A stretch of 64,000 nucleotides of DNA, taken from positions 1 through 64,000 of the forward strand of contig JAYFOZ010000005.1 of the NCBI GenBank assembly GCA_034928305.1, in the 5' to 3' direction. The notes under the pieces were generated by a model, which saw only the letters and a list, made by a program, of their open reading frames with translations, was not told where the DNA came from and searched no databases. A program made the position numbers and the translations under genes. Positions 51,779 through 62,752 of this stretch are shown here, piece after piece; position 1 is the stretch's first letter; the number at the start of each line of letters is the position of its first letter. This DNA is from Methanomassiliicoccaceae archaeon (GTDB taxonomy: Archaea > Thermoplasmatota > Thermoplasmata > Methanomassiliicoccales > Methanomethylophilaceae).

Positions 51779-54520
51779 GTGAAGATGCCCTTTGACATGC
51801 TGAGCCCCTGGCTCTCCAAGATGCTTAGCGAAAGGGGCATCTATGAGCCTACGGAACCCCAGGCGGACGCCATACCAAAGATAGCAAAAGGGCAGAACGT
51901 ACTTCTTGTCGCACCTACGGGCATCGGTAAGACAGAAGCGGCGGTTCTGCCTATACTCGACGAGATAAAACGCCGTGGCGGCGTCGGGTTCCAGTGCATC
52001 TACATAACTCCCCTGCGCGCGCTGAACCGCGATATGCTGAAAAGACTGGAGGACTACGGGAGGGAATCCGGCATATCGGTGGGCGTGAGGCACGGAGACA
52101 CCACTCAGAGCGAGAGAAACAGCCAGTCGAAAAATCCTCCTCAGATACTTATCACGACGCCCGAGACCCTACAGGTGCTTTTTACCGGGAAGGTGCTCAG
52201 AGAACATCTGAAAAAGGTACGCTGGGTCGTTGTCGACGAGATACATGAGCTCGCCGATAACGAAAGAGGCGCGCAGCTGAGCGTGGCCTTAGAACGGCTT
52301 TCCATACTGGCGGGGGAATATCAGAGGATCGGGCTGTCCGCGACGGTCGGGGATGTCGAGGAAGTTAAAAAATTTTTATCTGGCACTAAACGGGAGGTCA
52401 TTGTTTGCAGGCACGACACCCACCGAGATTATGATATTACCGTGGAGTGCCCGGGACCGGACTCCGACCCGCATCTCCTCGACAAGCTTCAGACCGACCC
52501 AGAAATGATGGGCGTCATGAAGCACGCACGAGACCTCATCGAAGCGGGCAATTCGACGCTGTTCTTCGTTAACACCAGGGAGACGGCGGAGTGGCTGGCC
52601 GCGAGATACCGTCTCTGGGACCCCGAATTCTCGATAGGCGTGCACCACGGGTCCCTTTCGAAAGAGAACCGCATGGACATAGAGGACCGTTTCAAGAACG
52701 GTGAACTGAAGGCACTGGTGTGCACATCGTCCCTGGAGCTGGGAATCGACGTCGGGACCACAGACCTGGTGATACAGTTCAACTCCCCCAGACAGGTCTC
52801 GAGGATGATCCAGCGTGCCGGCCGTGCCGGCCACCGTGTCGGGGAGATCATAAGAGCCAGGATAATAGCCACGGCACCTGACGAGGTGGCCGAGGCAATG
52901 GTCGTCGCAAGGAGGTCGGACGAAAGAGATATGGAGATACTGGAGGGCAGGAAATGCCCGCTCACGGTGGTTGCAAACCAGCTCGTGGCGATGACGATGG
53001 GCGGCAGGATGGACAGAGATGCCGCATTCTCGGTCTTCAAGCGGTCATATCCTTTCAGCACTCTCGAAAGGACGGAGATGAACGACGTCCTGGAACAGTT
53101 GAAATCCATCAAGATGATATTCGAAGACGATGAGGGCTTCAGACGTTCCCGTCGCGGAATGGATTATTTTTACAACAATATTTCGATGATACCCGATGAA
53201 AGAACATACCTGATCCGCGACATCGGAACCCGTTCGATCATTGGTACCCTGGACGAGAGCTTCGTCGCAACCTTTGCGGAGGAATATGCCATGTTCATCG
53301 CCAAGGGCAGGACGTGGAGGATCGTCGAGATGAGAGAGGACGAGCTCCTTGTGGAGGAGGCGAGAGAGATCGGCTCCGTTCCGTCATGGACCGGATCAGA
53401 CATTCCCGTTCCTTTCGAGGTCGCCATGGAGGTCGGACGGATGCGCAGGCTCCGCAACTACAAGGACTATCCCTGCGACGATAATTGTTCCAGCACCGTG
53501 GAAACTTTCCTCAGTTCACAGGGGGACCAAGCCATGCCTACCGACCAGACCGTTACATTGGAGGTTGGTGACAGGATCGCAATAATCAACTGCTGCTTCG
53601 GCACCAAGGTCAACGAAACAATAAGCAAGATCGTCTCGGCGCTTCTGACGGCACGTTTCGGAGAGAGCGTCGGAGTATCGACGGATCCGTACCGCATCAT
53701 AATGGAGCTGCCCCGCAACATTTCGAAGGAAGATCTGGAGAGCACGTTCAGGCTCATACGGCCGGGAACCGTGGAGGACCTCTGCCGCAAGACGATATTG
53801 AATTCTTCTTTCCTGAAGTGGAGGTTCGTATATGTCGCAAAAAAGTTCGGTATTATCGAAAAGGAAGCTGACCATCGCTTCATGAACTTCAACCGGCTGT
53901 TCGATTTGCACATGGGGACGCCTGCTTACAGAGAGGCTGTCAACAAGGTCCTCTGGGACGACCTGGACATCCTAAACACCGAGAGGGTCGTCTCTATGAT
54001 GGCCGGGGGCGAGATAAATATAGTTTCCGGAAGGGTCGCCCCGATAGGCCTCGAAGGCCTTACCCGCTCCAAGGAGCTCATGCAGCCGATACGCGCCGAC
54101 CACTCCATCCTGATGGCAATGAAAAAAAGGATCGACGACGAGACGCTCTTCGCGACCTGCCTGAACTGCGCATCCCAATGGAGATTCCGGGTTGGCGACG
54201 CCCCCGACCGGCTAACTTGCCACAGTTGCGGTGGCGTCATGATCGCAGCGCTAAAAGAATATGAGAGGGAGAATGTCAAGCTCCTCAGACAGAAACGCAT
54301 CACCGCACAGGAAAAGAAAGAGATCCTGCGCATGTCACGGAACGCGAATCTGGTGAGAGAACAGGGAAAGATGGCGATATTCACACTGGCCGGAAGGGGC
54401 ATAGGGCCGGAAGGGGCTTTCAGGATCCTTCGTGGCATTCATGTGGACGAGGATGAATTCCTAAGGGACATCATGTCGGCCGAGATCCTGTATGCGAAGA
54501 ACAAGAGGTTCTGGGACTGA
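51779..54520 (+). CDS. lhr: Lhr-type DEAD/DEAH helicase
   Basis: A 913-residue superfamily 2 helicase. Motif I is APTGIGKT (45-52), motif Ia TPLRALNRDM, motif II DEIH near residue 153, motif III LSATVGD, and motif VI QRAGRAGHR. The C-terminal half has the Lhr-core winged helix and beta-sheet region, then an unusual zinc-ribbon-like segment (CLNCASQWRF ... CHSCGG, about 793-820). Lhr-core proteins unwind branched DNA and RNA-DNA hybrids. Starts at GTG 51779 or ATG 51785, 12 bases after hdrD. Confidence 0.9.
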   Translation: MKMPFDMLSPWLSKMLSERGIYEPTEPQADAIPKIAKGQNVLLVAPTGIGKTEAAVLPILDEIKRRGGVGFQCIYITPLRALNRDMLKRLEDYGRESGISVGVRHGDTTQSERNSQSKNPPQILITTPETLQVLFTGKVLREHLKKVRWVVVDEIHELADNERGAQLSVALERLSILAGEYQRIGLSATVGDVEEVKKFLSGTKREVIVCRHDTHRDYDITVECPGPDSDPHLLDKLQTDPEMMGVMKHARDLIEAGNSTLFFVNTRETAEWLAARYRLWDPEFSIGVHHGSLSKENRMDIEDRFKNGELKALVCTSSLELGIDVGTTDLVIQFNSPRQVSRMIQRAGRAGHRVGEIIRARIIATAPDEVAEAMVVARRSDERDMEILEGRKCPLTVVANQLVAMTMGGRMDRDAAFSVFKRSYPFSTLERTEMNDVLEQLKSIKMIFEDDEGFRRSRRGMDYFYNNISMIPDERTYLIRDIGTRSIIGTLDESFVATFAEEYAMFIAKGRTWRIVEMREDELLVEEAREIGSVPSWTGSDIPVPFEVAMEVGRMRRLRNYKDYPCDDNCSSTVETFLSSQGDQAMPTDQTVTLEVGDRIAIINCCFGTKVNETISKIVSALLTARFGESVGVSTDPYRIIMELPRNISKEDLESTFRLIRPGTVEDLCRKTILNSSFLKWRFVYVAKKFGIIEKEADHRFMNFNRLFDLHMGTPAYREAVNKVLWDDLDILNTERVVSMMAGGEINIVSGRVAPIGLEGLTRSKELMQPIRADHSILMAMKKRIDDETLFATCLNCASQWRFRVGDAPDRLTCHSCGGVMIAALKEYERENVKLLRQKRITAQEKKEILRMSRNANLVREQGKMAIFTLAGRGIGPEGAFRILRGIHVDEDEFLRDIMSAEILYAKNKRFWD

Positions 54521-54523
54521 AAA

Positions 54524-55102
54524 TCATATGTCCAACGGCAACTTTGTGGGGCCGTATTCCTTCAGTTCCTGATTTATTATTGTTATCAGCCCATCGTTCG
54601 ATATTGTCCTCTCCACACGGTAGACTATGCCGTCGTCCTGGCCCACCCAGCGCTTGATGACTTCTCCGGTGTTTTCATCGCTGTGGACGTAGAGATCGAC
54701 GTCTTTTTGACCGAAATTCGACGTGGAATATCCGGTTATACTCGAGTTCAATATCCCATAGTCCGGGCTCGATGTGAAGCTCCACCTCTTCTGGAGCTCA
54801 TAGACCTTGTCGGTGTTCGTGTCGGCATCATGATAAGAAATATTGCTGGTGGTCGTGACCCTGTTCTCTCCCAGGATGTCCATGTACGTGGTGCTGACAT
54901 CTCCCCATAAGGCAGTGGTGACAATATCTCCGTTCAGGTTCTCATACTGGTGGGTGCCCGTTACTTCATATTCGTAAATCGTGGCATCGTAGTCTTTGAG
55001 AACAATGTAACCCAGCGATGCTATGACAATTGTTACTACTACTGTCACTAACATTAACGAGACAACAGACTTGCCTTTCTTTGCCGCCATCGAGCGCTCC
55101 AA
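54524..55102 (-). CDS. Membrane-anchored extracellular protein, unknown
   Basis: A 192-residue protein with one N-terminal transmembrane helix (SVVSLMLVTVVVTIVIASLGYIVL) and an external beta-rich domain with many Thr, Ser, Asn and Tyr (STTYMDILGENRVTTTSNISYHD; DYGILNSSITGYSTS). The pattern is typical of haloarchaeal/Thermoplasmata surface proteins of unknown function. The ATG at 55102 or 55090 may start it. It ends 4 bases before the convergent lhr stop. Confidence 0.65.
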   Translation of the reverse strand: MERSMAAKKGKSVVSLMLVTVVVTIVIASLGYIVLKDYDATIYEYEVTGTHQYENLNGDIVTTALWGDVSTTYMDILGENRVTTTSNISYHDADTNTDKVYELQKRWSFTSSPDYGILNSSITGYSTSNFGQKDVDLYVHSDENTGEVIKRWVGQDDGIVYRVERTISNDGLITIINQELKEYGPTKLPLDI

Positions 55103-55150
55103 TCCCGTTAGTACACGACCAACTAATTAACTATACGCAATGCAGGCCTT

Positions 55151-55834
55151 TCAAATCAGGCCGCCCTTCACCGAGAACTCCTGTTCTTTAACCTGTGGCA
55201 CCGGCTCCTTCAGGGCCACGTTCTTTTTCGCGTAGAAGCCTTTGCATATCACGTAGACCTCGGAGGATGTTTCCCTCGAGGCATCGGGAGAATGTATTTT
55301 GACGGAGGCAAAACGGCTCTCGAGCTTTTTCATGATGGTATCGAACATGTCTCCCATGAAGACCTTCATCACAAGCTTGCCTCTCTTCTTTAGGATACGG
55401 TCGCAGACGTCCACCGCGAACGTGCAGAGATGTATCGAACGGGCGTGATCCAAGGAATACTGGCCCGTTATGTTCGGCGCCATGTCCGAAAGGATGATGT
55501 CCGTCTTGCCGCCTATCTTGGCCAACAGTTCGATCATCGTCGCATCCTCCGTTATGTCTCCGAGGATCATCTCGACACCTTCCATGGGGCGCATCTTCCT
55601 AAGGTCCACGCCTATCACCTTTCCGGTCTCGCCTACTTTTTCTTTGGCGACCTGCAGCCAGCCGCCCGGGCACGCGCCGAGGTCGACAACCGAGTCGCCC
55701 TCGCTGAAAATATTGAAGCGCTCGTCGATCTGAAGGAGCTTGTAAGAGGCCCTGGAGCGGTAACCCTCTTTCTTTGCGAGCTTGTAATAGTGCTCATGCC
55801 TCCTCTCCTCCACCCACCGATCGTGAATTCCCAC
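55151..55834 (-). CDS. rlmE: Ribosomal RNA large-subunit 2'-O-methyltransferase RlmE (FtsJ)
   Basis: A 227-residue RrmJ/FtsJ enzyme that methylates the 2'-OH of U2552 in the 23S rRNA A-loop. The SAM-binding block SVVDLGACPGGWLQVA, the catalytic aspartate in DIILSDMAPNITG, the lysine in GKLVMKVF and the glutamate in SSEVYVICKGF make up the K-D-K-E set together with the N-terminal RSRASYKLLQIDERF. The last 25 residues extend past the core. Divergent from purM. Confidence 0.94.
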   Translation of the reverse strand: MGIHDRWVEERRHEHYYKLAKKEGYRSRASYKLLQIDERFNIFSEGDSVVDLGACPGGWLQVAKEKVGETGKVIGVDLRKMRPMEGVEMILGDITEDATMIELLAKIGGKTDIILSDMAPNITGQYSLDHARSIHLCTFAVDVCDRILKKRGKLVMKVFMGDMFDTIMKKLESRFASVKIHSPDASRETSSEVYVICKGFYAKKNVALKEPVPQVKEQEFSVKGGLI

Positions 55835-55912
55835 AGCCGCTCATCGCGTTTAGCGTTAAACCCTTTTCCCACGTCATAAATATACTACGGGGATATTCTG
55901 TAGGCGAGCGCG

Positions 55913-56932
55913 ATGACCGACCCATGGACATATGAGAAAGCAGGAGTGAGCATTGACCGCAAATCGAGCGCCATAGAATCACTAGTCGGAGAACTTACGT
56001 ACCGTCGCAAGGGGGAAGGACAGAACGTGAGGATGTCGGGTCTGTTCGCCAGCCTAATAGACTACGGAGACGAATATCTGACACTGGCGACCGACGGTGT
56101 GGGGACCAAGCTGCTGGTGGCACAGGCAATGGCAAAATGGGACACGGTGGGCATAGACTGCGTTGCGATGAATGTCAACGATACCATCTGCGTGAACGCG
56201 GAACCGATCTCTTTCGTCGACTACGTGGCAATAGCTGACCCGGACGAGAAGATCGCGCGCGACATCGGCATCGGTCTGAACAAGGGCGCCGAGATGTCCA
56301 ACATGGATATCGTCGGGGGGGAGATCGCGGTCCTCCCGGAAATCGTGAGGATGCCCGACCTTTCAGGAACCTGCCTGGGTCGCGTCAAGAAGGACCGTGT
56401 GGTCACCGGTTCCGCCTGCAAGGAGGGCGACCTGATAGTTGCGCTGAAATCGTCGGGAGTGCACTCTAACGGGCTTACTTTGGCCAGGAAGGTGTTCGAG
56501 GCCGCAGGCATAGAGCTCGGCGAAAAGACTTCGGGTTTGAGCGGAACGGTTGGAGAAAATCTGCTTGAACCGACCGAGATCTACGTCAAGGAGGTTTTGG
56601 GCATCACATCCAAACACGAGGTCCACGGGCTGGTGGACATCACCGGAGGAGGACTCCGCAACCTGCTGAGGATGCGTAAAGGGCTCCGTTACATTATTGA
56701 TGACCCTTTCAAACCTGCACCGATATTCAATAAGGTACAGGAGCTCGGCAATGTGACCGAGAAGGAAATGTACCAGACATTCAACATGAGCATGGGCTTC
56801 ATGATAATTGCACCCGCAGGGGACGCCGAACGTATCGTATCCGAGAACGCGAACGCAAAAATCGTGGGGCGCGTCGAAGAAGGGGCGGGCGTGCTCTTGG
56901 AGACGGAGAACCTTACTTACGACCATTATTGA
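55913..56932 (+). CDS. purM: Phosphoribosylformylglycinamidine cyclo-ligase
   Basis: A 339-residue PurM that closes the imidazole ring to form AIR in purine synthesis. The N-terminal TYEKAGVSIDRKSSAIESL and the ATP site with LATDGVGTKLLVAQAM, DCVAMNVNDTICVNAEP and LVDITGGGLRNLLRM are typical. It overlaps the convergent DUF531 gene by 7 bases. Complete. Confidence 0.96.
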   Translation: MTDPWTYEKAGVSIDRKSSAIESLVGELTYRRKGEGQNVRMSGLFASLIDYGDEYLTLATDGVGTKLLVAQAMAKWDTVGIDCVAMNVNDTICVNAEPISFVDYVAIADPDEKIARDIGIGLNKGAEMSNMDIVGGEIAVLPEIVRMPDLSGTCLGRVKKDRVVTGSACKEGDLIVALKSSGVHSNGLTLARKVFEAAGIELGEKTSGLSGTVGENLLEPTEIYVKEVLGITSKHEVHGLVDITGGGLRNLLRMRKGLRYIIDDPFKPAPIFNKVQELGNVTEKEMYQTFNMSMGFMIIAPAGDAERIVSENANAKIVGRVEEGAGVLLETENLTYDHY

Positions 56933-57468
56933 TCCATCAACGCATGGATCGCGCCGCATACGGCGCCGATAGCGGTGCAAGTTTCCAGAGAATATCCTCC
57001 CCCGGTTATATCCAGATTGTACCTGGGTATCGATGCCGCGCTCTTCGGGACCCCATGGGGGCCCAGGCCGAAGACGAGCATCACGCTTCTGCCGTCTCTC
57101 AACTGGCCGACCACCTCTCCGAGCTTGATCTCCTTCGGCTTTTCCGGCCTGCTGGTGGTCAATATTGGCTCGCCCAGCTGCGGCGGGAAACCTTTTGAAG
57201 GATATGGAAACGTTGAGAACCTGCCCTCTGATGCCAGCTGCACGAAATAATCGCCATGGCTGCCGATGCTCGTAGTGCCGGCTACCCAGTCGGCTATCTG
57301 TTGGGGGGTCCTGCAGTCCTCCGGTATCGGAAAACCGAAAAGTACCAGGTTCATTCCGTATGCCATCGCTATGTCGCCCGTGCGGGCGATGACCCGCCTG
57401 TGCGGCTCCCTGAATTTATTGGCGTCGTACGAATTATAAAGCCCGATCGTTACCCGTCCTTTACCCAT
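56926..57468 (-). CDS. DUF531-family protein
   Basis: A 180-residue archaeal protein. The start GKGRVTIGLYNSYDANKFREPHRRVIARTGDIAMAYG and the segment MLVFGLGPHGVPKSA, followed by YNLDITGGGYSLETCTAIGAVCGAI, mark DUF531. The last segments resemble the SPOUT methyltransferase fold, and an RNA-methylating role has been suggested but not shown. It lies 9 bases after a 51-residue gene on the same strand. Confidence 0.85.
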   Translation of the reverse strand: MGKGRVTIGLYNSYDANKFREPHRRVIARTGDIAMAYGMNLVLFGFPIPEDCRTPQQIADWVAGTTSIGSHGDYFVQLASEGRFSTFPYPSKGFPPQLGEPILTTSRPEKPKEIKLGEVVGQLRDGRSVMLVFGLGPHGVPKSAASIPRYNLDITGGGYSLETCTAIGAVCGAIHALMDQ

Positions 57469-57477
57469 CCCGATACC

Positions 57478-57633
57478 TCATTGCTTCCTACGGCCTACTA
57501 TCGCATGAGCGTCGCCGTCCAAAAAAATTTCATAATCCGGATATTCCTGTTGGATGCGACGGATCTCAGCCATGGTCTCCGCAACCGTCAGGCGGCTCGT
57601 CCTGACGTCGATAAAAACCTTATCATCCTCCAA
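57478..57633 (-). CDS. 51-residue archaeal protein, TTG start, ahead of DUF531 gene
   Basis: A small protein reading (M)EDDKVFIDVRTSRLTVAE, then a helix (TMAEIRRIQQEYPDYE) and an end IFLDGDAHAIVGRRKQ. The start is a TTG at 57633; AGGAGGG lies about 6 bases before. No ATG gives a longer frame. The predicted alternation of strand, helix and strand is compact, and a tight junction with the DUF531 gene supports translation. I do not recognise a named family. Confidence 0.65.
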   Translation of the reverse strand: MEDDKVFIDVRTSRLTVAETMAEIRRIQQEYPDYEIFLDGDAHAIVGRRKQ

Positions 57634-57673
57634 ACAGGTCCCTCCTCGGCCCAATGGTCCGGGTTGATAAATG

Positions 57674-57749
57674 TGGTGCCGCGAGCCGGGCTCGAACCAG
57701 CGACTTCATGATCTTCAGTCATGCACTCTCCCAACTGAGTTACCGCGGC
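57674..57749 (-). tRNA. tRNA-Phe (anticodon GAA), CCA encoded
   Basis: The acceptor stem is GCCGCGG/TCGCGGC (one G-T pair), the anticodon stem is CATGA/TCATG with loop CTGAAGA, and the terminal ACCA is in the DNA. Complete cloverleaf without intron. Confidence 0.92.
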
Positions 57750-57783
57750 GCAATTCCCCCAATGTGGGGACGTCTTATAAAGT

Positions 57784-58113
57784 TTACTGGGTCCTGTCCG
57801 GGGGATTTTTACCTTCGGGACGACTTTCAGGGCCCCTCTGCGCCCCTTTAGACCCGACCTGGTAGCAATCCACGGCCTCTGAACGGTATATCGACCTGCC
57901 GGCCTCCATGATATTGACGAGTGCCGCTGCGAAGCAGACAGACGAAACTACCGCAACGGCGATCCATATCAGAAGTGCCAGATGTTCGGGGCTGTTGAAA
58001 TCCCCCGGAATTGTCGAAATGGCCTGTATAGACAGCATGGCTGCCGCCAATGACGAGATGTGCGCCGCGGCGGATGTTGCCACGGCGCCGGTCGCAAGCG
58101 ACCTGTGTCCCAA
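57784..58113 (-). CDS. Small two-span membrane protein after gyrA
   Basis: A protein of about 109 residues with two hydrophobic segments (ISSLAAAMLSIQAIS and LALLIWIAVAVVSSVCFAAALV) and a polar C-terminal tail with KGAQRGPESRPEGKNP. The TTG at 58113, 4 bases after the gyrA stop, is the likely start; the frame also runs back into gyrA. No family recognised; weaker than the neighbouring genes. Confidence 0.5.
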   Translation of the reverse strand: MGHRSLATGAVATSAAAHISSLAAAMLSIQAISTIPGDFNSPEHLALLIWIAVAVVSSVCFAAALVNIMEAGRSIYRSEAVDCYQVGSKGAQRGPESRPEGKNPPDRTQ

Positions 58114-58117
58114 CTTA

Positions 58118-60676
58118 TCACTCGTCCTTCTCCGTCCACTGACTGGGCTCTTCTTCGACTTCGGCATTGTCGAATTCGGGTTGCTCGTACACCCTTTCCG
58201 GCGCTTTTTCGACCGCCTCGACGATGTCCTTCTCTTCGACTATCGGCTCTACGGCAGTGACCTTGTCTTCGTCGCGGACGTCCATTATCCTGACGCCCTG
58301 GGTATTCCGACTGGTCTCTCTTATTTCATCGACCAGGATACGGATGACCTTGCCGTCGGTGCTGGTAAGCATGAGCTCGTCTCCGTCGGAAACTTTCCTG
58401 ACGCATACGACCCCGCCGTTCCTCTCGTTGGTCTTGATGGTTATGACGCCTTTTCCGCCCCTCTTGACGAGGCGGTAGTCATCTACGTCCGATATCTTGC
58501 CGTAGCCATTCTCTGTAACGGTGAGAAGCTTGTCCCCGGGGCGCACTACGGCCATCGAAACGGCCGTGTCGCCTTCGTTGAGCGTTATCCCCTTGACGCC
58601 CATAGTGTCCCTTCCGGCAGGACGAACGTCGTCCTGATAGAACCTCACTGCCTGTCCTTCGCGGGAGGCGATGATTATCTGGTCTCCTTCGGTACATATC
58701 GACGTTTCGATCAGCTTTCCGTTGTCCTGGAACTTTATGGCCTTGATACCTTTCTTTCTGACGTTGCCGTAGGCGCTGAGCCTGGTCTTCTTGACCGTTC
58801 CGTCGTTGGTGCAGAACGTCAGGTATTTGTCATCGGAGAACTCGCTGACACATATTGTGTTGACCGTGAACTCTCCCTCCTCCAGGTCCGAAAGCAGGTT
58901 GACGATCGGCTTGCCTTTGGACTGCCTGCTGCCCTCCGGGATCCTGTACGCTTTAAGCCAGTGAAGCCGTCCGTGGTTTGTGATGAACATCACATAATCA
59001 TGAGAGCATGTGATGAACATCGTCGCCACGTTGTCCTCTTCCTTGGTCTGCATCCCCATGAGCCCGACTCCGCCCCGGCCCTGCTGCTTGTATGTGGACA
59101 GCGGGATACGTTTGATGTAACTGCCCTTGGTTATCGTGATCACGACGTCCTCTCTGGGAATCAGATCCTCCTCATCGGTATCGATTGCGGACATGTTGAT
59201 CTCGGTGCGGCGCTCGTCCCCGTAATCGGCCTTCATCTGCAGCAGCTCATCTTTGATTATGGCCCTGATGCGCTCGTCCTTTGCGAGTATGTCCCTCAGA
59301 TCCGCCATCAGCTTGATCAGGTCCTCATACTCTTCTCTGAGCGATTCGATCTCCAGGCCCGTCAGCTTCTGCAGGCGCATATCCAATATGGCCTTGGCCT
59401 GCTCCTGGTCGATCTGAAGCAGAGACTGAAGGCCGTTGTTGGCCTCCTCCGCGTCATCCGATGCCCGTATCAGCGCAAGAGTCTCGTCGAGCATCTCGAG
59501 TGCTTTGATCAGTCCTTCGATGACATGATATCTCTTCTCGGCGGCGGACAGCTCATACTGTGTCCTGCGTCTGACCACCTCGTCCCTATGATTGACATAA
59601 TGGAAGATCATGTCGCGTAGAGAGAGGAGGGTCGGCTTGTTATCCACAAGTGCCAGATTGATAACTCCGAAGGTCGTCTGCATGTTCGTCTTCTTGAACA
59701 GATTCTCCAGGACCACATTGACAATGGCGTCCCTGTGCAGTTCGATCACTATGCGCATTCCGTTCCTGTCGGACTCGTCGCGCAGATCGGTTATTCCTTC
59801 GATATCCTTGTTCTTGACGCGTTCGGCGATGTTCTCCACGAGAACGGCCTTGTTGACCTGGTAAGGAAGCTCGTCGACTATGATGCGGGACTTGCCGTTG
59901 GCCATCTCCTCGATATGCGTCTTGGCGCGGACCCTGATCCTTCCGCGGCCTGTCCTGTAGGCGGACTGTATCCCGGAGAGCCCGTAGATTATGCCGCCGG
60001 TGGGGAAGTCCGGACCTTTTACGAACTCCATCAGCTCATCGCTCACGGCGTCCGGCCTGTCCAGGTAGTAAATGATCGCATCACATACCTCGTTGAGATT
60101 GTGTGGCGGCATCTTGGTCGCCATTCCGACTGCGATACCGTCTGACCCGTTGACCAGCAGATTGGGCATCTTCGATGGCAGCACGGAGGGTTCCTGAAGG
60201 GACCCGTCGTAATTGTCTACGAAGTCCACGGTCCCCTTGTCGAGGTCGACCAGCATCTCGTTGGCCGTCTTGGCCAAACGCGCTTCGGTGTAACGCATTG
60301 CCGCGGCCGGATCTCCGTCCACGGAACCGAAGTTGCCCTGTCCGTCGACCAGCGGGTATCTGAGCGAGAACGACTGGGCCATCCTTACCATCGAATCGTA
60401 TGCGGCGGAATCGCCGTGCGGATGGTACTTTGCAAGGACCTCTCCCACGACCTTTGCGGACTTCTTATGGGGCCTGTTGTACGACATTCCCATGTCGAAC
60501 ATTGCGTAGAGTATCTTCCGGTGCACCGGCTTAAGGCCGTCTCTTACGTCCGGAAGCGCGCGTCCCACTATGACGCTCATAGCGTAATCGATATAGGAGC
60601 GCTTCATTTCGCGCTCGATCGTCTGGTCCATGACCCTCCCGTCCGCGGTTTCCCTTATTACAGAATTTTCGGCCAT
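58118..60676 (-). CDS. gyrA: DNA gyrase subunit A
   Basis: An 852-residue breakage-reunion subunit. The catalytic tyrosine is in [10 protein letters not shown] near residue 118, and the N-terminal [32 protein letters not shown] is the family hallmark. A coiled-coil domain follows, then the C-terminal beta-pinwheel with the gyrase-specific GyrA box, here VKRGGKG (QRRGGKG in bacteria). This marks it as true gyrase, not topoisomerase IV. The ATG at 60676 begins 5 bases after gyrB. Gyrase in this lineage is taken to derive from bacteria. Confidence 0.95.
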   Translation of the reverse strand: MAENSVIRETADGRVMDQTIEREMKRSYIDYAMSVIVGRALPDVRDGLKPVHRKILYAMFDMGMSYNRPHKKSAKVVGEVLAKYHPHGDSAAYDSMVRMAQSFSLRYPLVDGQGNFGSVDGDPAAAMRYTEARLAKTANEMLVDLDKGTVDFVDNYDGSLQEPSVLPSKMPNLLVNGSDGIAVGMATKMPPHNLNEVCDAIIYYLDRPDAVSDELMEFVKGPDFPTGGIIYGLSGIQSAYRTGRGRIRVRAKTHIEEMANGKSRIIVDELPYQVNKAVLVENIAERVKNKDIEGITDLRDESDRNGMRIVIELHRDAIVNVVLENLFKKTNMQTTFGVINLALVDNKPTLLSLRDMIFHYVNHRDEVVRRRTQYELSAAEKRYHVIEGLIKALEMLDETLALIRASDDAEEANNGLQSLLQIDQEQAKAILDMRLQKLTGLEIESLREEYEDLIKLMADLRDILAKDERIRAIIKDELLQMKADYGDERRTEINMSAIDTDEEDLIPREDVVITITKGSYIKRIPLSTYKQQGRGGVGLMGMQTKEEDNVATMFITCSHDYVMFITNHGRLHWLKAYRIPEGSRQSKGKPIVNLLSDLEEGEFTVNTICVSEFSDDKYLTFCTNDGTVKKTRLSAYGNVRKKGIKAIKFQDNGKLIETSICTEGDQIIIASREGQAVRFYQDDVRPAGRDTMGVKGITLNEGDTAVSMAVVRPGDKLLTVTENGYGKISDVDDYRLVKRGGKGVITIKTNERNGGVVCVRKVSDGDELMLTSTDGKVIRILVDEIRETSRNTQGVRIMDVRDEDKVTAVEPIVEEKDIVEAVEKAPERVYEQPEFDNAEVEEEPSQWTEKDE

Positions 60677-60681
60677 GTTTA

Positions 60682-62601
<1,920 letters not shown>

Positions 62602-62633
62602 TCAATGCAATGTCTCTCCCTATGGCCTCTTCC

Positions 62634-62639
62634 TATATA
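62634..62639. promoter_or_regulatory. TATA-like element between gyrB and thiC
   Basis: TATATA lies within a 175-base gap between divergent genes. Its distance (about 57 bases) from the gyrB ATG fits gyrB. thiC has no clear box; GAAATAAACG near 62718 is weak. No TPP riboswitch features (CTGAGA) found before thiC. Confidence 0.4.
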
Positions 62640-62752
62640 ACGACGCGCGCATCGCGCGCGTGCGCGAGGAACGCGTCCGAAATCGAATTCAAAAAGGTTG
62701 CATTCTTCGGGAATGCTGAAATAAACGTAAGCGGATTGGTGGCCGATACCAG

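Noticed and set aside
57908-59620. Open frame of 570 codons on the + strand inside gyrA
   Set aside because: Antisense to gyrA with a composition typical of a shadow frame; gyrA similarity is unambiguous on the other strand.
62640-62665. GCGC-rich alternating stretch near gyrB as Z-DNA or origin element
   Set aside because: CGCGCGCATCGCGCGCGTGC is short and may only be composition; no origin-type repeats or initiator gene nearby.
62640-62752. TPP riboswitch before thiC
   Set aside because: The conserved CTGAGA and its partner segments are absent; the region before thiC is too short and does not fold into the element by eye.
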